Below, piece after piece: positions 47,358 to 58,471 of a stretch of 64,000 nt of DNA. Origin of the DNA: Methylophaga sulfidovorans (GTDB lineage Bacteria; Pseudomonadota; Gammaproteobacteria; Nitrosococcales; Methylophagaceae). The notes under the pieces are model-generated. The model did not search any database, was not told the origin of the DNA, and worked only from the letters and a program-made list of their open reading frames with translations. A program made the position numbers and the translations under genes. Each line of letters opens with the position of its first letter. Position 1 is the stretch's first letter. The stretch covers positions 100,665 through 164,664 of the forward strand of contig NZ_FOSH01000008.1 in NCBI RefSeq assembly GCF_900114205.1. The letters are read 5' to 3'.

Positions 47358-47915
47358 ATGATTGAAGATATCAAGAAAGATGCTGCTGATCGTATGAAAA
47401 AGAGTGTTGCTGCTCTTGGTACAGCAATGGCGAAAATTCGTGCAGGACGTGCTCACACCAGTTTACTGGATCACCTGCAAGTCCCCTATTATGGTTCTAA
47501 TGTCCCGTTAAGCCAGATAGCTAATGTTGGTGTTGAAGATTCAAGAACATTGACTGTAACACCTTGGGAAAAAGATATGGTCTCTGTTGTTGAAAAGGCC
47601 ATCATGACATCTGATCTTGGTGTTAATCCTAACAGCGCCGGTATGACTATCCGTATTCCTATTCCACCGCTGACAGAAGAACGTCGTCGTGACTTGGTTA
47701 AAGTGGCAAAAAACGAAGCAGAAAATGCACGTATTGCAGTACGTAATATTCGTCGTGATGCAAACAGTACACTTAAAGACCTACTGAAAGAAAAAGAAAT
47801 CTCTGAAGACGAGCAACGCGGTGCAGAAGAAGATATTCAGAAGCTCACCGATGCTACCATCAAGCAAATTGATGATGTGCTTGCAGAAAAAGAAACGGAT
47901 TTAATGGAAGTGTAA
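47358..47915 (+). CDS. frr: Ribosome recycling factor
   Basis: A 185-residue factor that splits post-termination ribosomes with EF-G. Start ATG 47358 ([20 protein letters not shown]) with AGGA upstream; an in-frame TTG at 47352 is less likely. It has the [19 protein letters not shown] and [22 protein letters not shown] hallmarks. Its stop lies in an inverted repeat (47909-47930) without a T tract. Confidence 0.97.
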   Translation: MIEDIKKDAADRMKKSVAALGTAMAKIRAGRAHTSLLDHLQVPYYGSNVPLSQIANVGVEDSRTLTVTPWEKDMVSVVEKAIMTSDLGVNPNSAGMTIRIPIPPLTEERRRDLVKVAKNEAENARIAVRNIRRDANSTLKDLLKEKEISEDEQRGAEEDIQKLTDATIKQIDDVLAEKETDLMEV

Positions 47916-47948
47916 CCTTGTGGTTACACTCTCATTGACCATTCTTGA

Positions 47949-48695
47949 ATGAATACCCCCCCCAAAGACAATATTCCTAAACACATTGCCATCATTATGG
48001 ATGGTAATGGCCGTTGGGCAAAACGTCGATTACAGCCACGGTTTATGGGGCATCGTGCTGGTGTGAAAACTGTAGCTGATGTTGTAAAACGCTGTGCAGA
48101 ACTTGGCGTCGAGGTTTTAAGCTTATTTGCTTTCAGTAGTGAGAACTGGCGCAGACCTGGTAAAGAAGTATCACTATTGATGGAGTTATTTAGCCATGCA
48201 CTGGATAATCAAGTTAAAAAGCTACATGACAATAATATTAGATTGTGCATTATTGGTGATATAGATAAGTTTTCGCCGACATTACAGCAAAAAATAGCTG
48301 AGGCGCAGACACTCACTCAAAATAATACTGGGTTGATAGTCAATATCGCTGCTAACTACGGTGGCCGTTGGGATATCACTCAATCAGTTCGCCATCTTGC
48401 ACAGAAAGTCGCTGCTGGTGAACTGAAGCCGGAAGATATCAATGAAGAGGATATCGGCGCGTCATTATCGACTTCAGCATTACCTGAACCCGACTTGTTT
48501 ATTCGTACCGGTGGTGAGCAACGTGTGAGTAATTTTCTGTTATGGCAGATGGCGTATACAGAATTTTTCTTTACAGACGTCTTATGGCCCGAATTTGATA
48601 GCAAACAATTAGATGCTGCTATCAGCTCATTTTCAAAACGTGAAAGACGTTTTGGCCGTACTTCTGAGCAATTGCAAGGTCAATCTGATGCTTAA
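47949..48695 (+). CDS. uppS: Undecaprenyl diphosphate synthase (cis-prenyltransferase)
   Basis: A 248-residue enzyme that makes the C55 carrier precursor used by peptidoglycan and by the surface glycan locus of this window. It shows IAIIMDGNGRWAKRR (catalytic Asp), HRAGVKTV, FAFSSENWRRP and LFIRTGGEQRVSNFLLWQMAYTEFFF. Codons 3-5 are a run of eight C (47956-47963) directly after the start. Overlaps cdsA by 8 bp. Confidence 0.96.
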   Translation: MNTPPKDNIPKHIAIIMDGNGRWAKRRLQPRFMGHRAGVKTVADVVKRCAELGVEVLSLFAFSSENWRRPGKEVSLLMELFSHALDNQVKKLHDNNIRLCIIGDIDKFSPTLQQKIAEAQTLTQNNTGLIVNIAANYGGRWDITQSVRHLAQKVAAGELKPEDINEEDIGASLSTSALPEPDLFIRTGGEQRVSNFLLWQMAYTEFFFTDVLWPEFDSKQLDAAISSFSKRERRFGRTSEQLQGQSDA

Positions 48696-49518
48696 ACAAC
48701 GTTTAATCACTGCTGCTATTTTAATTCCTCTTGTTGTCTGGGCAGTTTTTGCCAGTTCATTAACTACTTTCACTACATTGATTGTTGCTGTTGCATTATT
48801 GGCTGCCTGGGAATGGCATCAGATGATAGGTATTCAAAGTCCTGGTATGCGCGTGATGCTGGCTGCCGATCTTCTTATCGTTTTATATCTTGCTATCACT
48901 CAACTCAATCCTTATTTCATTATCAGTATTGGCATCTTTATCTGGCTTATTGCATTAGTTGTGATCCTTGGCTTTTCAAGTAAATCACTGTCAGCGTGGT
49001 TGTCACAGGTATTCAAAAACAAGGTTTTCGGGGCGATTAGCAGTATTCTGATATTAACCGTCTTTGTGGTTTCATCCATTACACTCAAAGCCTTTAGCGA
49101 GATGGGCGCATTTTTATTCTTTTTTGTGATGGTCTCAGTGTGGTTAGCTGATACTGGTGGTTACTTCGCGGGTAAACGCTATGGAAAACATGCCTTAGCA
49201 CCCGCAGTCAGCCCAAATAAAACATGGGAAGGTGTGGCTGGAGGTGTAGTGCTCGCTTCGGTTTGGGCCATCGGTTTTTATTTGGTAAAAACACCAACAA
49301 CAATAACTTTGTTTGAATGGCTTTTACTTTCCGTAGTTACAGTGGCGGTATCCATTATTGGTGATTTGTTTGAGAGCCTGTATAAGCGTGCATTTTCAGT
49401 AAAAGACAGTGGCAGTTTATTGCCTGGGCACGGTGGGATATTAGATAGAATTGACAGTTTAATAGCGGCAGTGCCTGTTTTCACCTTCCTTGTCTTATTG
49501 ATGGGCGGTTATAAATGA
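48688..49518 (+). CDS. cdsA: Phosphatidate cytidylyltransferase
   Basis: A 276-residue integral membrane enzyme that forms CDP-diacylglycerol. Start ATG 48688 ([20 protein letters not shown]); the frame upstream belongs to uppS sequence. Several helices, then the signature [13 protein letters not shown] and the C-terminal [20 protein letters not shown]. Overlaps dxr by 4 bp. Confidence 0.95.
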   Translation: MLKQRLITAAILIPLVVWAVFASSLTTFTTLIVAVALLAAWEWHQMIGIQSPGMRVMLAADLLIVLYLAITQLNPYFIISIGIFIWLIALVVILGFSSKSLSAWLSQVFKNKVFGAISSILILTVFVVSSITLKAFSEMGAFLFFFVMVSVWLADTGGYFAGKRYGKHALAPAVSPNKTWEGVAGGVVLASVWAIGFYLVKTPTTITLFEWLLLSVVTVAVSIIGDLFESLYKRAFSVKDSGSLLPGHGGILDRIDSLIAAVPVFTFLVLLMGGYK

Positions 49519-50702
49519 AATCAGTGACGATTCTTGGGTCGACTGGTTCAATAGGCTTAAGCACACTTGATGTATTAAGTCTTCATCCTGAAAAATTCAA
49601 AGTCTATGCTCTAACAGCCAATCGTTCTGTCGAATCGATGCTGCAGCAGTGCCTCCAGTTCAAACCAGAAATTGCTGTGATGTTAGACGCTGCAGCTGCA
49701 GATAAACTGGCTGAAGCACTTAAAAAAAATCATTGTAAAACCGTTGTTAAAGTCGGTGATAAAGCGCTTGAAGAGGTATCCTCTTCAGCCAATACCGATA
49801 TTGTTGTAGCAGCAATTGTTGGTGCAGCGGGCTTATTACCGACCTTGGCGGCAGCAAAAGCAGGTAAGCGTATCTTACTTGCCAACAAAGAGGCACTAGT
49901 GATGAGTGGTGCCTTATTTATGAAAACGGTTGCCGATAATGGCGCAACTTTACTTCCTGTAGATAGTGAACATAATGCTATCTGGCAGTGTCTTCCTGTG
50001 GCAAATACTCAGCATCATGATTTCAATGGTAAAGGTGTGAGAAAAATTATTCTTACAGCCTCAGGTGGCCCATTCAGAGATTATGAGCTTGAGCAGCTAG
50101 AAGATGTCACTCCTGAACAAGCGGTTGCACATCCTAACTGGTCAATGGGACAAAAAATTTCAGTTGATTCAGCGACGATGATGAATAAAGGGCTGGAAGT
50201 AATTGAAGCGCACTGGCTGTTTGGTTTGGAAAGTCAACAAATTGAAGTGGTATTGCACAGACAAAGTGTTATTCATTCTATGGTGGACTATGAAGATGGA
50301 TCAGTGTTAGCACAGATGGGTAATCCCGATATGCGTACCCCAATCACGAATACTCTGTCTTGGCCTGAAAGAATAGCATCAGGTGTGGAACCACTGGACT
50401 TAGTAAAGGTTGGCAGACTGGACTTTAGTGCGGCTGATTTTGCACGATTCCCTTGTCTACGCTTAGCTTATAAGGCGTTAAATGATGGTGGTACTGCGAC
50501 GGCAATTTTAAATGCTGCTAATGAAATAGCTGTGCAAGCCTTTTTAGATGAGCAAATTCGTTTTACTGATATTGCCAGAATTATCGAAGAAGTTTTAGCC
50601 GAACTCCCTGTTAATGACGCCAACACACTTGAGCAGATCCTGGCTGATGATGCCGCGGCGAGAACGTTAGCTAAAAGTAAGATTGGTTTATGCATTCATT
50701 AA
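49515..50702 (+). CDS. dxr: 1-deoxy-D-xylulose 5-phosphate reductoisomerase
   Basis: A 395-residue NADPH enzyme of the MEP isoprenoid pathway. It has the Rossmann motif [41 protein letters not shown], the flexible loop [32 protein letters not shown] and [11 protein letters not shown]. Its 3' end overlaps rseP by 13 bp. Confidence 0.97.
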   Translation: MKSVTILGSTGSIGLSTLDVLSLHPEKFKVYALTANRSVESMLQQCLQFKPEIAVMLDAAAADKLAEALKKNHCKTVVKVGDKALEEVSSSANTDIVVAAIVGAAGLLPTLAAAKAGKRILLANKEALVMSGALFMKTVADNGATLLPVDSEHNAIWQCLPVANTQHHDFNGKGVRKIILTASGGPFRDYELEQLEDVTPEQAVAHPNWSMGQKISVDSATMMNKGLEVIEAHWLFGLESQQIEVVLHRQSVIHSMVDYEDGSVLAQMGNPDMRTPITNTLSWPERIASGVEPLDLVKVGRLDFSAADFARFPCLRLAYKALNDGGTATAILNAANEIAVQAFLDEQIRFTDIARIIEEVLAELPVNDANTLEQILADDAAARTLAKSKIGLCIH

Positions 50703-52027
50703 TTTTCTTTTTAATCGCTTTAGCTATCCTGATTATTATTCATGAATATGGTCATTTCTGGGTAGCCAGACGTTGTGGTGTTAAAGTCCTGCGTTTTTCT
50801 GTCGGTTTTGGTAAACCTATCTGGCAAAAAGTAGGTAAAGATGGCACTGAATATGTGTTAGCACCTATTCCGATGGGTGGTTATGTCAAAATGCTGGATG
50901 AACGGGAAATGCCCGTGAGCGAAGAGCAAGCTCAGTTTGCTTTTAATCGTCAGTCTCTGGCGAAGAGAGTAGCCATTGTTTCTGCCGGACCAATCGCAAA
51001 TCTGCTTTTTGCCATCGTTGCCTATTGGATTTTATTAGTTGTCGGTGTTTCAGGTATTAAACCGTTCATTGATGATGTTCGACCTGCATCAATCGCTGCA
51101 GAAGCCGGATTACATGCGGGAGATGAAATCCTGCAAATAGATGGTAGTGATACACCAACATGGAATAGTGTTTATAAAGCGCTGATTCAAAAAGCTGAGT
51201 ACGGCGAAAAAATTGCGATTACTGTCAGTTCTACAGGTATTAAACAAGAGTATTCACTTACTCTCCCTCAAGTTGGTCTTGATCAAGTTGGCAATATTCT
51301 CCAAAAAATAGGGATTGAGCCACTTCGTCCTGCGGTGAAACCAATTCTCGGTGAAGTGATGCCGGACTCGCCTGCAGAAAAAGCAGGATTAAAGCCGGGA
51401 GATACACTTCTGTCAGCACAACAAAAAACGATTCCAAACTGGAATCAATGGGTTGAGTTGATTCAGCAGAGCAGCGGTAAAAAACTGGATATTGAAGTTC
51501 AGCGTGATGATGAGCGCTTGGGGCTGACCTTAGTGCCGGAAACTGGCGAGGATGGTAAGGGCCGCATTGGTGCTGCTGTGGATGCAAGTAAAACCGCCAT
51601 ACCACAAGATCTTAAAGCTGACTTACGCTATGGACCTATCGACGCCGTCAAATATGCGGTGATTCAAACTTGGGATTTTTCCTCATCGACATTAAAAAGC
51701 TTGTGGGGAATGATTACCGGAAAGGTTTCCACAGATAATTTAGGTGGCCCAATCAGCATCGCACAAATCGCTGGAAGTTCTGCTGAGCAAGGTGTGATGT
51801 CATTTATCAGTTTTCTTGCCATGATAAGCATTACTCTTGGAATCCTGAATTTATTACCCATTCCTATGCTGGATGGCGGACATCTGGCCATGTTTGCATT
51901 TGAAGCAGTCAGAGGTAAACCGCTTTCCGACACTGTACAAGTCCAGATTCAAAAAGTGGGCTTCCTTGTTTTGATAATGGTAATGTTTATTGCCTTTTTT
52001 AATGATCTATCAAGAGTGTTTGGATAA
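50690..52027 (+). CDS. rseP: Site-2 intramembrane protease RseP
   Basis: A 445-residue zinc protease in the inner membrane that releases sigma-E by cutting RseA. It has the metal motif [45 protein letters not shown], two PDZ domains (about 115-190 and 205-280, [13 protein letters not shown] and [13 protein letters not shown]), and [13 protein letters not shown] with the third ligand. Placement before bamA is standard and ties the stress response to outer-membrane assembly. Confidence 0.96.
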   Translation: MHSLIFFLIALAILIIIHEYGHFWVARRCGVKVLRFSVGFGKPIWQKVGKDGTEYVLAPIPMGGYVKMLDEREMPVSEEQAQFAFNRQSLAKRVAIVSAGPIANLLFAIVAYWILLVVGVSGIKPFIDDVRPASIAAEAGLHAGDEILQIDGSDTPTWNSVYKALIQKAEYGEKIAITVSSTGIKQEYSLTLPQVGLDQVGNILQKIGIEPLRPAVKPILGEVMPDSPAEKAGLKPGDTLLSAQQKTIPNWNQWVELIQQSSGKKLDIEVQRDDERLGLTLVPETGEDGKGRIGAAVDASKTAIPQDLKADLRYGPIDAVKYAVIQTWDFSSSTLKSLWGMITGKVSTDNLGGPISIAQIAGSSAEQGVMSFISFLAMISITLGILNLLPIPMLDGGHLAMFAFEAVRGKPLSDTVQVQIQKVGFLVLIMVMFIAFFNDLSRVFG

Positions 52028-52085
52028 TCAGATTAATTGCAGGTACACTTACTCTTTCGTCGACGGATAGTTATTGCTGATAACA

Positions 52086-54359
52086 ATGAAAAAATTACTG
52101 CCTATACTCCTGTTCTTGTTTATCTCAGTCGTAAAAGCTGAGCCCTTTACCATCGAAGATATCCGTATAGAAGGATTACAGCGTATTTCAGCTGGCACAG
52201 TCTTTAACTATCTCCCTGTGAAAGTAGGGGATACGATGACCGATAATGATGCTAAAGGCATTATTCGTTCCTTGTTTAAATCAAAGTATTTCAACGATGT
52301 TGAATTAGAACGACAAGGCAATGTACTGGTCATTAAAGTAAAAGAGCGTCCAGCGATATCCAGTATCGAGCTTGTTGGTAACAAAGACATGGATTCTGCA
52401 GAGTTACTGAAATCACTTCGTGAAATAGGCTTTGGTGAAGGCCAGGTATTTGAGCAAGCCATGCTTGAACGTGTCGAACTGGAACTGGAACGTCAATATT
52501 TCAGCCGTGGTAAATATGGTGTTGCCATCAGCTCAGAAGTGACACCGCTACCAAGAAACCGAGTTGCTATCCGTATCACCATGGCAGAAGGTGTCGTCGC
52601 TACAATCAGTGAAATTAACATTGTCGGTAATCATGCTTTTGATGATGAAGAGTTGATGACAGATTTTCAGACGACGACCGGTTCATTACTGTCTTTCCTG
52701 ACAAAAGATAATCAATACTCTCGTCAAAAATTATCTGCTGACCTAGAAACACTACGTTCTTTTTATCTTGACCGTGGCTACGTTGACTTTACTGTTGAGT
52801 CGACCCAGGTATCGATTAGTGATGATAAAAAACACATGTTTATCACTATCAATATCAGTGAAGGTGAAAAATATAAAATTCATCAGGTGCGTCTGGCAGG
52901 TAACTTGATCGTCCCTGAAGATGAACTATTCAAATTAGTTACGATTAGAGAAAATTCTGTATTTTCGCGTAAGGCGATTACAAAGAGTACTGAAAATTTA
53001 ACTAATCGTTTGGGTAATGATGGTTACGCCTTTGCCAACGTGAATGCGGTACCTGAAATTGACCGCGAAAACCGCGAAGTAGATTTGACCTTCTTTATCG
53101 ATCCGGGTCGCAGAGCTTATGTCAGACGTATTAATATCTCAGGCAATAGCAAAACACGTGACGAAGTCTTACGTCGTGAATTCCGTCAACAAGAATCTGC
53201 CTGGATTTCAACTGAAAAAGTAGAGCAGTCAAAAGCACGTGTATCTCGTCTTGGTTATTTCGAGAATGTTAACGTTGAAACCATTCCGGTCGCAGGTGTT
53301 CAGGACCAGGTTGATTTAGACTTTGGTGTCACAGAAACACCGTCTGGTAGTCTTTCTGCCGGTATCGGTTTTTCTCAATCAGATGGTTTGATTTTCAATG
53401 CTAATGTGACGCAGAAAAACTTCCTGGGTAGTGGTAAGCATATCCGATTTGGTTTTAATAACAGTAGTATCAATACCGTTTATAGCTTCGGTTACACTAA
53501 TCCGTTTGTAACCGTTGATGGCATCAGTCAAGGTTTTAATGCTTTTTATCGTAAAACCGATGCTGATGAAGCGAATATAGCTACCTATACACTTGATGCC
53601 TTTGGTGGTGATATAACATTCGGTATTCCAATTTCAGAAGATAATCGTATTAATCTCGGTGTAGGTTATGAGCGTACTGAAATTGACTTGCCATCAGACA
53701 ATACCATTTCACGGTATTCTGATTTTATTAAGCGAGAAGGCGATTCTTTTGATACTGTCACATTGAATCTGGGGTGGTCGAGTGATGATCGTAATAATGC
53801 CTTATTACCTACAAGTGGTATCTTGCAAACACTGACTGGTGAGTTTGCTGTGCCAGGCCCATCATTGCAGTACTACAAGTTAAAATATAAAGCTAATGCT
53901 TATCACCCTATTAATGACACATTTACTTTCTCTCTGAGAGGTGAGTTCGGTTATGGTGACTCCTATGGTGATACAAAAGAATTTCCTTTCTTCCAGAATT
54001 TCTATGCCGGTGGTATCAGAAGTGTCCGCGGCTTCCAGGCAAATACACTGGGTGTGAAAGAAGATGATGAACCATTAGGTGGTAATATGCTGGTGAGTGG
54101 TGGTGCTGAAGTGATTTTCCCAGTACCTTTTATGAAAAAAACGTTAAAATCTTTCCGTCTTAGTGCGTTTACTGACTTCGGTAACGTCTACGATGTTAAT
54201 CAAGATTTTGATGCAGGTTTATTGAGATATTCAGCCGGTCTATCAGCTATATGGATTTCACCATTCGGTGCAATGTCGTTTAGTATAGCTGCACCGTTGA
54301 AGAAAGAAGACGGCGATGAGACTGAAGCATTCCAGTTCTCATTAGGTTCGACGTTTTAA
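52086..54359 (+). CDS. bamA: Outer membrane protein assembly factor BamA
   Basis: A 757-residue Omp85 protein that inserts beta-barrels into the outer membrane. Start ATG 52086 gives the signal peptide MKKLLPILLFLFISVVKA; an in-frame TTG lies at 52074. Five POTRA domains (about residues 20-420; for example FTIEDIRIEGLQRISAGTVF) precede the 16-strand barrel, which carries the lid-lock motif VRGF in GGIRSVRGFQAN and ends with the terminal Phe strand (FQFSLGSTF). BamB is encoded separately at 59342. Confidence 0.97.
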   Translation: MKKLLPILLFLFISVVKAEPFTIEDIRIEGLQRISAGTVFNYLPVKVGDTMTDNDAKGIIRSLFKSKYFNDVELERQGNVLVIKVKERPAISSIELVGNKDMDSAELLKSLREIGFGEGQVFEQAMLERVELELERQYFSRGKYGVAISSEVTPLPRNRVAIRITMAEGVVATISEINIVGNHAFDDEELMTDFQTTTGSLLSFLTKDNQYSRQKLSADLETLRSFYLDRGYVDFTVESTQVSISDDKKHMFITINISEGEKYKIHQVRLAGNLIVPEDELFKLVTIRENSVFSRKAITKSTENLTNRLGNDGYAFANVNAVPEIDRENREVDLTFFIDPGRRAYVRRINISGNSKTRDEVLRREFRQQESAWISTEKVEQSKARVSRLGYFENVNVETIPVAGVQDQVDLDFGVTETPSGSLSAGIGFSQSDGLIFNANVTQKNFLGSGKHIRFGFNNSSINTVYSFGYTNPFVTVDGISQGFNAFYRKTDADEANIATYTLDAFGGDITFGIPISEDNRINLGVGYERTEIDLPSDNTISRYSDFIKREGDSFDTVTLNLGWSSDDRNNALLPTSGILQTLTGEFAVPGPSLQYYKLKYKANAYHPINDTFTFSLRGEFGYGDSYGDTKEFPFFQNFYAGGIRSVRGFQANTLGVKEDDEPLGGNMLVSGGAEVIFPVPFMKKTLKSFRLSAFTDFGNVYDVNQDFDAGLLRYSAGLSAIWISPFGAMSFSIAAPLKKEDGDETEAFQFSLGSTF

Positions 54360-54379
54360 TTAATTATTTGGAGTTGAGT

Positions 54380-54886
54380 GTGAAGAATTTGAAGTTTATT
54401 TGGCTAGTATTTGCATTGTTCATCGCCGCACCTTCTGCTTATGCAGCAGATTTAAAAATCGGTGTTGTAAATGCAGGCGTGGTGCTTGATAAATCACCGC
54501 AGAAAGCAGCAGCACTCGCAAGGTTAGAAAAAGAATTTTCAGCAAGAAGTAAATCTTTAGAAGCAAAACATAAAGCATTAAGAGCCGCTCAAGAAAAATT
54601 GAAAAAAGACGGCGCCATTTTAAGTGCTGATCAACGTCGTGATAAAGAACGTGACTTATTAAGTGACCAGCGTGAGTTACAACGTCTTCAGGATGAATAT
54701 AGTGAAGATTTATCTATTCGTCGTAACGAAGAATTAAGAAAGCTTGAAAAAGACATCGCAGAAACTATTGTTGATTTAGCGAAAAAAGAGTCCTATGACC
54801 TTGTTCTTTACCAAGGTGTTATCTTTGCCAGTGATAAAGTTGATCTGACTGATAAAGTTCTGGAAATGTTAAAAACTAAGAAATAG
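54380..54886 (+). CDS. skp: Periplasmic chaperone Skp (OmpH)
   Basis: A 168-residue chaperone that shields outer-membrane proteins on the way to BamA. GTG start at 54380 with GGAG 6 nt upstream gives the signal peptide MKNLKFIWLVFALFIAAPSAYA; an in-frame TTG at 54368 is possible but would spoil the signal. The mature part starts ADLKIGVVNAGVVLDKSPQ and continues as a long charged coiled coil (the tentacles), then ESYDLVLYQGVIFAS. Confidence 0.92.
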   Translation: MKNLKFIWLVFALFIAAPSAYAADLKIGVVNAGVVLDKSPQKAAALARLEKEFSARSKSLEAKHKALRAAQEKLKKDGAILSADQRRDKERDLLSDQRELQRLQDEYSEDLSIRRNEELRKLEKDIAETIVDLAKKESYDLVLYQGVIFASDKVDLTDKVLEMLKTKK

Positions 54887-54895
54887 AGTGCGCCT

Positions 54896-55912
54896 GTGAG
54901 TTTGACTCTTGCTCAAATAGCGGAACATATCAATGGTAATGTTATCGGCGATGCTAATTATATAGTTAGCACCGTCGGTACATTATCAAATGCTAAATCA
55001 ACCCAGCTTAGTTTCTTATCCAATCCAAAATATAAAAAATTCTTAACTCAGTCTCAGGCTGGTGCCATTATCGTTTCGAATGGTATGGCCGAGTATGTCA
55101 CGACCAATGCTATTGAAGTTGATGATCCCTATGTTGCATATGCAAAAGCAGCAAGTCTTCTTCACCCCACAGAAAAAAAACTGCCTGGTATTCATCAGTC
55201 GGCATCAATTGATCCTTCTGCAAAGATTGGTCGTAATGTCAGCATTGGTGCAAACGTCGTCATCGAGCAAGCAGCCATCATAGAAGATGATGTCGTGATT
55301 GGAGCGGGCTGTGTTATCGAACATGATGTGATTATACGCAAAGCCGCAAAACTGAGACCCAATGTGACATTATGTTTTGGTGTGGTCATTGGTGAACGGA
55401 CGATTATTCATCCTGGTGTTGTCATTGGTGCCGATGGTTTTGGTATCGCCAACGACAATGGACACTGGATAAAAGTACCTCAGGTCGGCTCTGTTAATAT
55501 TGGCAATGATGTGGAAATTGGTGCCAATACTACAATTGATAGAGGGGCCATCGAAGACACGGTTATTGCTGAGGGTGTGAAACTCGATAATCAAATACAG
55601 ATTGGCCACAATGTCACCATCGGTAAACATACAGTAATTGCCGGTTGTACAGGGATTGCGGGTAGTACTTCTATTGGTGAATATTGCGCTATAGGTGGTG
55701 GAACCGGCATGGCAGGGCACATCAATATTGCTAGCGGCGTACAGCTGACAGGAATGAGTATGGTCACCAAGTCTATCAATGAGGCAGGAATCTATTCCTC
55801 TGGAATTCCTGTTGAACCTGCAAAACAGTGGCATAAAAACGTGATTAGATATCGCCAAATGGATAAATTATTTGATCGTGTTAAACAGCTTGAACAACAA
55901 ACTAAAGATTGA
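54896..55912 (+). CDS. lpxD: UDP-3-O-(3-hydroxyacyl)glucosamine N-acyltransferase
   Basis: A 338-residue lipid A acyltransferase. The N-terminal uridine-binding domain (SLTLAQIAEHINGNVIGDAN, LSFLSNPKYKKFL) is followed by a left-handed beta-helix of hexapeptide repeats and the catalytic His region (LDNQIQIGHNVTIGKHTVIAGCTGIAG). It ends in a helix with QMDKLFDRVKQLE. GTG start 54896, 9 bp after skp. Confidence 0.96.
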   Translation: MSLTLAQIAEHINGNVIGDANYIVSTVGTLSNAKSTQLSFLSNPKYKKFLTQSQAGAIIVSNGMAEYVTTNAIEVDDPYVAYAKAASLLHPTEKKLPGIHQSASIDPSAKIGRNVSIGANVVIEQAAIIEDDVVIGAGCVIEHDVIIRKAAKLRPNVTLCFGVVIGERTIIHPGVVIGADGFGIANDNGHWIKVPQVGSVNIGNDVEIGANTTIDRGAIEDTVIAEGVKLDNQIQIGHNVTIGKHTVIAGCTGIAGSTSIGEYCAIGGGTGMAGHINIASGVQLTGMSMVTKSINEAGIYSSGIPVEPAKQWHKNVIRYRQMDKLFDRVKQLEQQTKD

Positions 55913-56000
55913 TTCCAGTGTTGTTTTGCTTTACCAAAATGGCGACTCAAAGTAAGATTGTCGGTCTTTATTAATATAATAATAGTCAAGGGATATTAGC

Positions 56001-56450
56001 TTGAACACGATTGACATACATGAAATTCAACGCCTGTTACCTCATCGATACCCTTTCTTACTGATCGATAGAGTCATTGAGTTTACACCTGGCGAGCATT
56101 TAGTCGGCATCAAAAATGTCACATTCAATGAACCGCATTTTACAGGTCACTTCCCTCAGCGCGTTATTATGCCTGGCGTGTTAATCCTTGAATCCCTTGC
56201 TCAGGCAACTGGTTTATTGGCATTTAAAACAGCTGATGAGATTCGATCAGATGAGGCCTTATATTATTTAGCAGGCATAGACAACGCCCGCTTCAAAAAA
56301 CCAGTTGAGCCAGGCGATCAATTAAGACTGGAAGTTAAACTGGTAAAAAATAAACGTAACTTATGGAAATTTACAGGTGAAGCAAGTGTTGATGGCGAAG
56401 TTGTTGTCAGCGCAGATATCATGTGTGTTAACCAAGAAATGCCAAAGTGA
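56001..56450 (+). CDS. fabZ: 3-hydroxyacyl-[ACP] dehydratase FabZ
   Basis: A 149-residue hot-dog dehydratase of fatty acid synthesis. It has [46 protein letters not shown] with catalytic His and Glu, and [20 protein letters not shown] start at 56001 with AAGGGAT upstream. Its last bases overlap the lpxA start (GTGA). Confidence 0.96.
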   Translation: MNTIDIHEIQRLLPHRYPFLLIDRVIEFTPGEHLVGIKNVTFNEPHFTGHFPQRVIMPGVLILESLAQATGLLAFKTADEIRSDEALYYLAGIDNARFKKPVEPGDQLRLEVKLVKNKRNLWKFTGEASVDGEVVVSADIMCVNQEMPK

Positions 56451-57217
56451 TTCATCAGACAGCTATTATTGATTCAACTGCCGTTATTGCTGATAACGTC
56501 AAGATTGGTCCTTTTTCTGTAATCGGCCCAAAGGTCGAGATTGGCGAAGGCACTGAAATTGCTTCGCATGTAGTGATTAATGGACCAACAAAAATTGGGA
56601 AAAACAACCGCATATTCCAGTTTGCCTCAATAGGTGAAGAGCCCCAGGATAAAAAGTTTCATGGTGAAGATACTTTACTTGAAATCGGTGATAACAACCT
56701 TATCCGTGAATCTGTGACTATTAATCGTGGAACGGTCCAAGGCGGTGGAATAACACGTCTTGGAAGTAATAACTGGATTATGGCGTATGTGCATATCGCA
56801 CATGATTGTCTTATCGGTAACGATAATATTTTTGCTAACAATGCTTCGTTGGCAGGTCATGTCATCATCGACGATTTTGTTATTTTAGGTGGCTTTACTT
56901 TAATCAGCCAATTTAACTATATGGGATCTCACTCTTTTAGTGCGATGGGTAGTGTTATCTCGAGAAATGTTCCACCTTATGTTTTGGTTTCAGGACATAT
57001 GGCGAAACCTTTTGGTATTAATGCTGAAGGTCTGCGTCGACGTAATTTCAGCGATATACAAATAAAAAATATTCGCCAAGCCTATAAAGTTTTATACCGT
57101 TCTGGGCTAAAACTTGAAGAGGCGGAATTGCGTATTGATAGCATAGAACAAGAATCAGATGAGATTTCTTTATTAGCTGATTTTCTGAAGAAGCAGGAAG
57201 GTGGCATAATCCGATAA
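56447..57217 (+). CDS. lpxA: UDP-N-acetylglucosamine O-acyltransferase
   Basis: A 256-residue trimeric beta-helix enzyme, first step of lipid A. Hexapeptide repeats start at [20 protein letters not shown], and the catalytic His is in [17 protein letters not shown]. The C-terminal helical domain ([20 protein letters not shown]) is complete. GTG start. The gene is the last of the cluster: lpxB does not follow, unlike in E. coli, and amt converges on it instead. Confidence 0.96.
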   Translation: MIHQTAIIDSTAVIADNVKIGPFSVIGPKVEIGEGTEIASHVVINGPTKIGKNNRIFQFASIGEEPQDKKFHGEDTLLEIGDNNLIRESVTINRGTVQGGGITRLGSNNWIMAYVHIAHDCLIGNDNIFANNASLAGHVIIDDFVILGGFTLISQFNYMGSHSFSAMGSVISRNVPPYVLVSGHMAKPFGINAEGLRRRNFSDIQIKNIRQAYKVLYRSGLKLEEAELRIDSIEQESDEISLLADFLKKQEGGIIR

Positions 57218-57231
57218 CAACGGATTATGCC
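57203..57231. terminator. Hairpin between lpxA and amt
   Basis: A perfect 11-bp stem GGCATAATCCG / CGGATTATGCC with loop ATAACAA. It starts within the last codons of lpxA and separates it from the convergent amt. The T tract is short (TTAT). Confidence 0.6.
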
Positions 57232-57245
57232 TTATCCAATTTAAG

Positions 57246-58430
57246 CTAATCGTTATTGGGTGTTGCTGTAATTTTATGAATGCTTAAGTCCGCACCTTCA
57301 TACTCTTGTTCTTGAGATAATCTCAGTCCAAGTAATAGTTTGAGTAAACCGTAAACGATAAACCCACCGACAAACGCAATCATAATGCCAAGCGTCGTGC
57401 CAATAAGCTGAGACATCAAGCTGACACCACCCATACCACCTAGAGCAACCTGGCCGAATATCCCCGCAGCTATACCACCCCAAACACCGCATAGTCCATG
57501 TAGTGGCCAAACACCTAAGACATCATCTATTTTCCATTTATTTTGTGTCAGGGTGAATGTGAAAACAAACAATGAACCTGCAACAAGCCCAGTGATAAGT
57601 GCACCTAGCGGATGCATAATATCTGAGCCAGCACAGACAGCAACAAGACCAGCTAACGGTCCATTATGAACGAAGCCAGGGTCATTTTTTCCTGCTAAAC
57701 ATGAAGCAAGTATGCCGCCAACCATCGCCATTAATGAGTTAATTGCTACTAAACCACTTATGCCTTCAATGGCTTGCGCCGACATAACATTAAAGCCAAA
57801 CCAACCAACAGTTAAGATCCATGCACCTAATGCCAGAAAAGGTATATTCGAAGGTGGGTGAGCAAAAATCTCTCCCTTTTTGCCATAACGCCCATGCCGT
57901 GGACCTAAATGTAAAACAGCCGCTAGAGCAATCCAGCCACCGACGGCATGTACGACAATTGAACCAGCAAAATCATGAAAGTTGGCACCATAGGTAGAAT
58001 TCAACCAGTCCTGAATACCAAATGCACCGTTCCAGCTGATCCCTTCAAAAAAAGGATAAATAAAGCCGGCAATGAAAAAAGTAGCGATTAATTGAGGATA
58101 GAATTTTGCTCTTTCTGCGATACCACCAGAAACAATGGCAGGAATAGCTGCTGCAAAAGTCAGTAAGAAAAAGAATTTCACCAGGCCGTAGCCATAGTTC
58201 TCATTAAGTGTGGGGGCCGCATCAAAGAAATGTAAATTATAGGCAATGCCATAACCAATAAAGAAATAAGCGATAGTCGATATAGCAAAATCAACAATAA
58301 TTTTAACCAGCGCGTTGACCTGATTTTTTTTGCGAACTGTTCCGACTTCCAGAAATGCGAAGCCAGCGTGCATGGCCAGCACCATTATGGCGCCAAGTAA
58401 TATAAATAAAACATCATTTGCAGTATGCAC
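57246..58430 (-). CDS. amt: Ammonium transporter (Amt family)
   Basis: A 394-residue membrane protein with about 11 helices. It lacks a signal peptide and starts MHTANDVLFILLGAIMVLAM, then HAGFAFLEVGTVRKKNQVN. Channel features: DFAGSIVVHAVGGWIALA (His of the pore twin), the family loop RYGKKGEIFAHPPSNIPF, and WPLHGLCGVWGGIAAGIFG with the second pore His. No glnK or other PII gene adjoins it, so PII control would be in trans. It is preceded by a sigma-54 promoter and an NtrC-type site, so nitrogen limitation should switch it on. Confidence 0.95.
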   Translation of the reverse strand: MHTANDVLFILLGAIMVLAMHAGFAFLEVGTVRKKNQVNALVKIIVDFAISTIAYFFIGYGIAYNLHFFDAAPTLNENYGYGLVKFFFLLTFAAAIPAIVSGGIAERAKFYPQLIATFFIAGFIYPFFEGISWNGAFGIQDWLNSTYGANFHDFAGSIVVHAVGGWIALAAVLHLGPRHGRYGKKGEIFAHPPSNIPFLALGAWILTVGWFGFNVMSAQAIEGISGLVAINSLMAMVGGILASCLAGKNDPGFVHNGPLAGLVAVCAGSDIMHPLGALITGLVAGSLFVFTFTLTQNKWKIDDVLGVWPLHGLCGVWGGIAAGIFGQVALGGMGGVSLMSQLIGTTLGIMIAFVGGFIVYGLLKLLLGLRLSQEQEYEGADLSIHKITATPNND

Positions 58431-58471
58431 TATCTTATCCCCTCGTTGGTTTAGATATAAAGCACCAAAAT

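Noticed and set aside
47909..47930. Terminator at the frr stop (AGTGTAACC / GGTTACACT)
   Set aside because: A good 9-bp stem but no T tract, and uppS follows closely on the same strand, so termination is unlikely.
55370..55858. 162-codon minus-strand ORF
   Set aside because: It lies antisense inside lpxD; the long open frame follows from the hexapeptide-repeat codon pattern.
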